DNA of 64,000 nt from Corydoras sp. C115. Its lineage: Eukaryota > Chordata > Actinopteri > Siluriformes > Callichthyidae. Shown here in pieces: positions 59,691-64,000 of the stretch. The stretch covers positions 11,216,001 to 11,280,000 of the forward strand of contig JAFMOC010000007.1 in NCBI GenBank assembly GCA_019802505.1. The letters are read 5' to 3'. Every line of letters begins with the position of its first letter. Position 1 is the first letter of the stretch. The position numbers and the translations under genes are program-made. Below the pieces are notes generated by a model that did no database searches, was not told where the DNA came from, and worked only from the letters and a program-made list of their open reading frames with translations.

Positions 59691-61280
59691 TTTTTGTTAT
59701 CACTATCATTGTACTAGATTTCAATCCTGGCAGCTTCCTTAAATTACATCTTAACAAAACAGAAAAAAAATATCTTAATATATTGATGATTCAAAAGACT
59801 TTTATAAATATATAATACAACCATAATATGTAACACACTTTGCTAATATGAAATGCACTTTTTTTGGTTGTTTTTTGTTCTTATTGCAAATTTAACATTT
59901 TTTTTTTTTTTTGTTCACCTAAGTTTTTGAGAGTATTATTTTATTCTATTCGAATGGTAGAACAGGTTTGGTTCCGTGTGGATTAGTATTCTGAGAAATC
60001 ACTGAGGCTGTGAAGGTCTGGGCATTCCACATCAAGCAGGTTTTGTATTCAAAAATAACAGAAAAATAAAGCTGTGTACTTTACATCGTTTTAAGTGGTT
60101 ATATCTGTCAGCATTCATAAGGGTACAGTTTTTATTTAGTATGTTTTATTGCATGATCCTGCAGAGTGGTTCTGTGTCCTTGAGTCTGATGTATGAGAGA
60201 TTTGTTGGTGTGATAAGCAGGAACATGCTTCATTGGAAGATGTTGGCGTGTTTACCTGAAGGCCAGTAAAGTGGAAATGAAAAACAAAAGAAAGAGCATT
60301 TGCTTCATCTTTCAGATTTACATGTAGTGGGTTATAATGAAAACGGAGTGTTTGGTTGTGAAAAACACGCTTTACTGAAATTGTTTTTCAGCGTATCCTA
60401 AAATCAAATTAGGCGAGATTGTCCATATGCTTCCAAGTTTTCACAATTGTAATACATCAAAGCTGGGTTATCTATAACTCTCTTCTTTTTCATTTATTAG
60501 TGCTCTTAGGGGATTGATGGCTAACATGTCTTGTTGGGAAGGCGTAATGATTCTATGCAGCCTTAGCCTTAGTAGTGAAATAAACAAGATGAAAGGACCC
60601 AGATGACATGAATTTATTATATGGAGCTCAATCAAAGCGACATAAGCCATTTAATACACAAATGAAGCATGCAGATATAAAAATTATGTACAATGTGTAG
60701 TAACTATTCCACTAAAATAATATCTCCCAGATGAGAGCCTCCGAAAACAAAAAAAAAGTTGACTGATGTTTCTGCATGTGTGCAAATATGTGTATGCATG
60801 TAAAAATACATTTCTTATTCCAATGTGAATGTAAACACCAGCGGTCCTTATAGATGAGCTTCTGCACGATAATCTGCTAACACATGGTCTTTCTTATCTA
60901 CCCCAACCAACAGTTAGCTTTTGAGTTTTGTTTCATACTCTTATTAAACTTATTAAAGCATTTGCTTCTCGGGCTCTATTGAATTTTCAGTGCTGCATCC
61001 ACCTGCTTCTTAGGATATTTACCTCATTTGTCACCTCAAACACATTAAAATATCACCAAATTATGTAGTATCTATGTAGTATTTTATAGAATTTATAACA
61101 TTTAATGCTGTTTACTAGATTTTATTGCATTCTTTTTATAATATGGTAGTTCAAAGTAATGGTGGAGTAAACTGATGAGGTTAATACTAGAACCAAAGCT
61201 CTAATATGGGCCAGATCAGCCTCTTACTAGCTGTTTAGAGTCTCCTCTTTGTTTATAAACATAAAGAAATGTTACATTTT
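59691..61280. other. No supported gene; one balanced block
   Basis: A T run lies at 59899-59912. The block at about 60440-60660 (GAATTTATTATATGGAGCTC; CAATCAAAGCGACATAAGCC) looks complex and non-repetitive and might be regulatory. No exon found. Confidence 0.35.
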
Positions 61281-61292
61281 ACTTGCATTGTG

Positions 61293-61632
61293 TGGTGGCA
61301 TGGTGGCTTATTGGTTAGCACGTTCGCCTCATAGTGCAAGGGATTCAGGTTTGAATCCCGATCTGGGTGGAGCGTCCATGTTCTCCTGCGCGTCTGCGTG
61401 GGTTCTTCAGATTCCTCCCACAGTCCAGAAACATGGATACAAGGCAAGTTGGCCACTTTTAATTGCCTTTATCTTAATTGCCTCTATATATTGTGCATGT
61501 GTTTGTGCGAGTACATTTGCCCTGTCCTTGGTGTATCTGCCCAGCACCCAAAACATTCTCTAATGGATGGATGGACATAGGAAACCCACCCTCGCACCTA
61601 GTATAGGATTAAGCCAAAGGTAATAAGCTGAG
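61293..61632 (+). mobile_element. V-SINE, near full length, moderately diverged
   Basis: A plus-strand copy from GTGGCATGGTGGCTTATTGG to AAGCCAAAGGTAATAAGCTG. A perfect 12-bp TSD, ACTTGCATTGTG, lies at 61281-61292 and 61633-61644. The usual GCCCAGCGATGGATTGGCG block is lost. It lacks the (GAAT)n tail seen in others. Confidence 0.93.
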
Positions 61633-61644
61633 ACTTGCATTGTG

Positions 61645-63500
61645 AAGCTATTTTTGTGCATGGTTGTGTGCTTGCCTTAGAATTGTATGCAAGTGATGTA
61701 TTGGTGTTTAATAAAACTAATAATACAGGTTACAGTGGCAGATCGTAAAATAAAGCCATGTAGTCCGTCATAAACCCCCTCTGTTCACGCATGCGCTAAT
61801 TTGGATAGCATTAGACGGGAACATACCAGTTATGTAAATACAAGGTCTTTACAGGTGGGTCTTTGTAACAGTCTTTGCATTTACATTACCATGAGGTATA
61901 GCAATAAATGGCGGAATGCTTGCTGAGGTGAGCAATAAATGAGCTGCTGTGCAGTGGCAGCAGTCTTCACTGTTGTCTAGGCATCTTCTTTACTGTTGGT
62001 GCTGCGCTGCTCCTTCGATGTTCTATTTTATCAAAATAAGTAGCCCAGACAATGTTCCCATTCCGATCTTCCCAGTGGTCCTCAGAAAACGATCTAATTA
62101 AAGGCTTCGTCAGGCCCACATCCTTGACCACAGGATGTGTCAGTCAGATTAGCAGTGTCACCGTGCAGATAGCTTCTTATCCTTCTGCCTATCACATGCC
62201 TTCTGTTCGACGGAAGCCACTTCAAACACTAAGCCTAAGTTATTGTTAATGAAGATTACACAAGCTGTTTTCATCCCCACACTGCGAGGCATATTAATTA
62301 GCTCTATTTCATCCGAATCTTATTTAGCGGCAACTTTTCGCTAATGCTAGTCACTGTAACTCCTGGGGGAAGTCGGATGAGGCAGTACAAGCTCTGTTAA
62401 ATGCCAAGCAATGGATTTCCCAGTGGCGCTGATACTGAAGACACAAAATGATGCCCTGCCACTGAATACTCATTGCTTTTGCTTTGGTGGATGTGAGAAT
62501 GATTTGGGCTATGTGTAATCACAGCTTAAAGGAATGATGTATAAGCACTTCATTTTTCACTTTAATCCTTTTTATATTATTATAACGAGAGTAGAAAATG
62601 GAAATCCTATGGGCTTACTAGTCTTCAATTCAAATGCGTGGAAAATGTAAACTCAATAAAATATTTACTACCCAAGGCTGTGTGTGATTCTGAAATTTCA
62701 GCATGATTGAAAAACACTTTAGTTGCGTCTCATGGTTGGAAAGAAGAGCATTTTCAGAAGCCTCTTTGCTTGAGGAGTTTCTATTGATATTTATCCAGCG
62801 ATATGATAGTCTGCATTGCACTGAGAACTCGGACGCATAAGCCATATGCTTTAATACCCTGTTGTTCTTTATATTCTAATGAACGTTTTTCCTGAAGGCA
62901 CTTTTCTCCAGGCGAGGTAGGGGCAACACTAATGACCCGCTGCCGCTCAGTAAAAGTGGGGCGTTTTATGAAAGGAATTGGGCACCCCCAGGCTATTTAA
63001 ATATGTACAACTAGTTTGTGGAAATTTGGTGACACTTCTCTTCACACTTTTAATCTTTCTACCTTTCTTGACTGAAACTGTGCACTTTAAAGCTGTTAAA
63101 GCAATTCCACTATCAAACCATGACCCAGTCTCAGATTTCATTTTCTTTTTCACAACTTTAAAGTATTTAAACATGCACCCTACTATCACCTTTAACCCCT
63201 CATACTGCAAGCCTTTTTTGGCACCAAATTTAAACGATAGAGTTTCTTTTTATCTGAAATGATAGAAGAGGGTAAGTCCTGGGAAGTGGGATGACAGATT
63301 ATCTTGTAGGTCTACTTTTCCATTAGCACTTTAATGCTGCTTTGACATCACTGACAGACCTTGGGGCATTTTCAGTCAGGTTGTTGAATTAATTACTCTG
63401 CAGTTTTCGTTTTCTTCAAACAGACTTTCTTAACAAATGACACAAGCCATTATTAAGTTAAATAATAATTTTATTCAGCCAGAACTAAGAAAGAACTGTG
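61645..63500. other. No supported gene; candidate conserved block at 61900-62560
   Basis: About 660 bp at 61900-62560 is higher in GC than its surroundings, lacks repeats, and contains several ATTA/TAAT homeodomain-type cores (GATCTAATTAAAGGC, CATATTAATTAGCTC). It is a candidate regulatory element. Frames elsewhere in the stretch are unrecognised. Confidence 0.4.
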
Positions 63501-63501
63501 T

Positions 63502-63688
63502 CCATGTGGGTTTCCTCCGGGTTCTCCGGTTTCCTCCCACAGTCCAAATACATGGATCAAGGTTAATTAAATTCTCCAAATTGCCCCATATAAAGTGTTA
63601 GTGTGTACCCAGCAATAGATTGGCGCCCTGTCCTGGGTGTATCTGCCCAGCGCCCAAAACATTCTCCCCTGGATGGGCATGGGGAATG
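63502..63688 (+). mobile_element. V-SINE, central and 3' fragment
   Basis: It starts inside the V domain region at CATGTGGGTTTCCTCCGGG. It continues through CCACAGTCCAAATACATGG, AAATTGCCCCATATAAAGTG, TTGGCGCCCTGTCCTGGGTG and CTCCCCTGGATGGGCATGGGG, and stops before the final tail. No tRNA head and no TSD. Confidence 0.88.
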
Positions 63689-64000
63689 GGTGTCATCATC
63701 ATAGCAGTGATGTGAGACACTTGGGACTGAATAACCCAACTGAAAGTCATGTTTAACAAAAAAAGAGGGGACCAAGCACAAGTCCTGACGATGCCAGTGT
63801 TTGCTTGGTGTAATTGTAAATGACACCTTTTAATGAGACTTGGAAGGACCTTTCTTTATAAGATTGTAGAAGATTAAAGGGAATCTCAAATGTAATGGCT
63901 TTTTAATCTGGATAGAATACTTGTAATAAAACCATTGGATACTTTCAGAGGTTTTCACTGAACTGAATTAGTTTTTCTGTTTTTGGAAATATGGACACCT
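63689..64000. other. No recognised feature to window end
   Basis: AT-rich; nothing recognised. Intronic under the marchf8 model. Confidence 0.4.

Overview
This window reads as nuclear DNA of a teleost fish, possibly an otophysan (low confidence at that level). It is AT-rich and almost free of coding sequence. It is crowded with fish-type repeats: tRNA-headed SINEs with a 'V-SINE' (DANA/Mermaid-like) central domain, Tc1 elements, hAT-type non-autonomous elements, and L2-clade LINE 3' ends. There are no bacterial-style operons, CRISPR arrays or ribosome binding sites. I assign a feature only where a family signature, a target-site duplication (TSD), a splice signal or a repeat unit is visible.

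Host gene. The only host exon I can support is at 31205-31401 on the + strand. A polypyrimidine tract and AG precede it and CAG|GT follows it. It holds a short 5' UTR with a 13-codon upstream ORF, then the first 37 codons of a protein beginning MNMPLHQISVIP and ending in a K/D/R-rich run. That matches my memory of the N-terminus of the RING-CH ubiquitin ligase MARCH8 (paralogue MARCH1 is possible). If correct, 31402 to the window end (over 32 kb) is the following intron, and DNA upstream of 31204 is probably 5' UTR intron.

Mobile DNA. The best-preserved element is a complete Tc1 transposon at 11892-13509. It has 29-bp perfect outer inverted repeats, inner copies of the repeat 175-176 bp further in on each side, TA flanks, and an uninterrupted 340-residue transposase with a complete DD34E triad. 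It sits in a TG/TA microsatellite and appears to split an older Tc1 remnant. Degraded Tc1 fragments lie at 4573-4930, 10313-10763, 14990-15560, 20098-20465 and 54802-55210, and a Tigger-like end at 27389-27620.

I count 18 V-SINE copies or fragments, six with perfect 12-13 bp TSDs. A different tRNA-derived SINE with an L2-type tail has inserted into one of them (37984-38190). L2-type LINE 3' ends with recognisable ORF2 C-termini lie at 1140-1463 and 39212-39690. Three hAT-type elements have or retain 8-bp TSDs or matching ends (24769-25684, 36731-37698, 58457-59562). The last has split a member of an unclassified repeat family whose other copies are at 8925-9170, 16150-16312 and 53670-54076.

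The remaining sequence is microsatellites, homopolymer runs and apparently unique AT-rich DNA. A few more complex stretches are plausible conserved non-coding elements. I do not see a new multi-gene system. The most useful observations are the possibly functional Tc1 element, the nested insertions, the unclassified repeat families and the marchf8-like exon.
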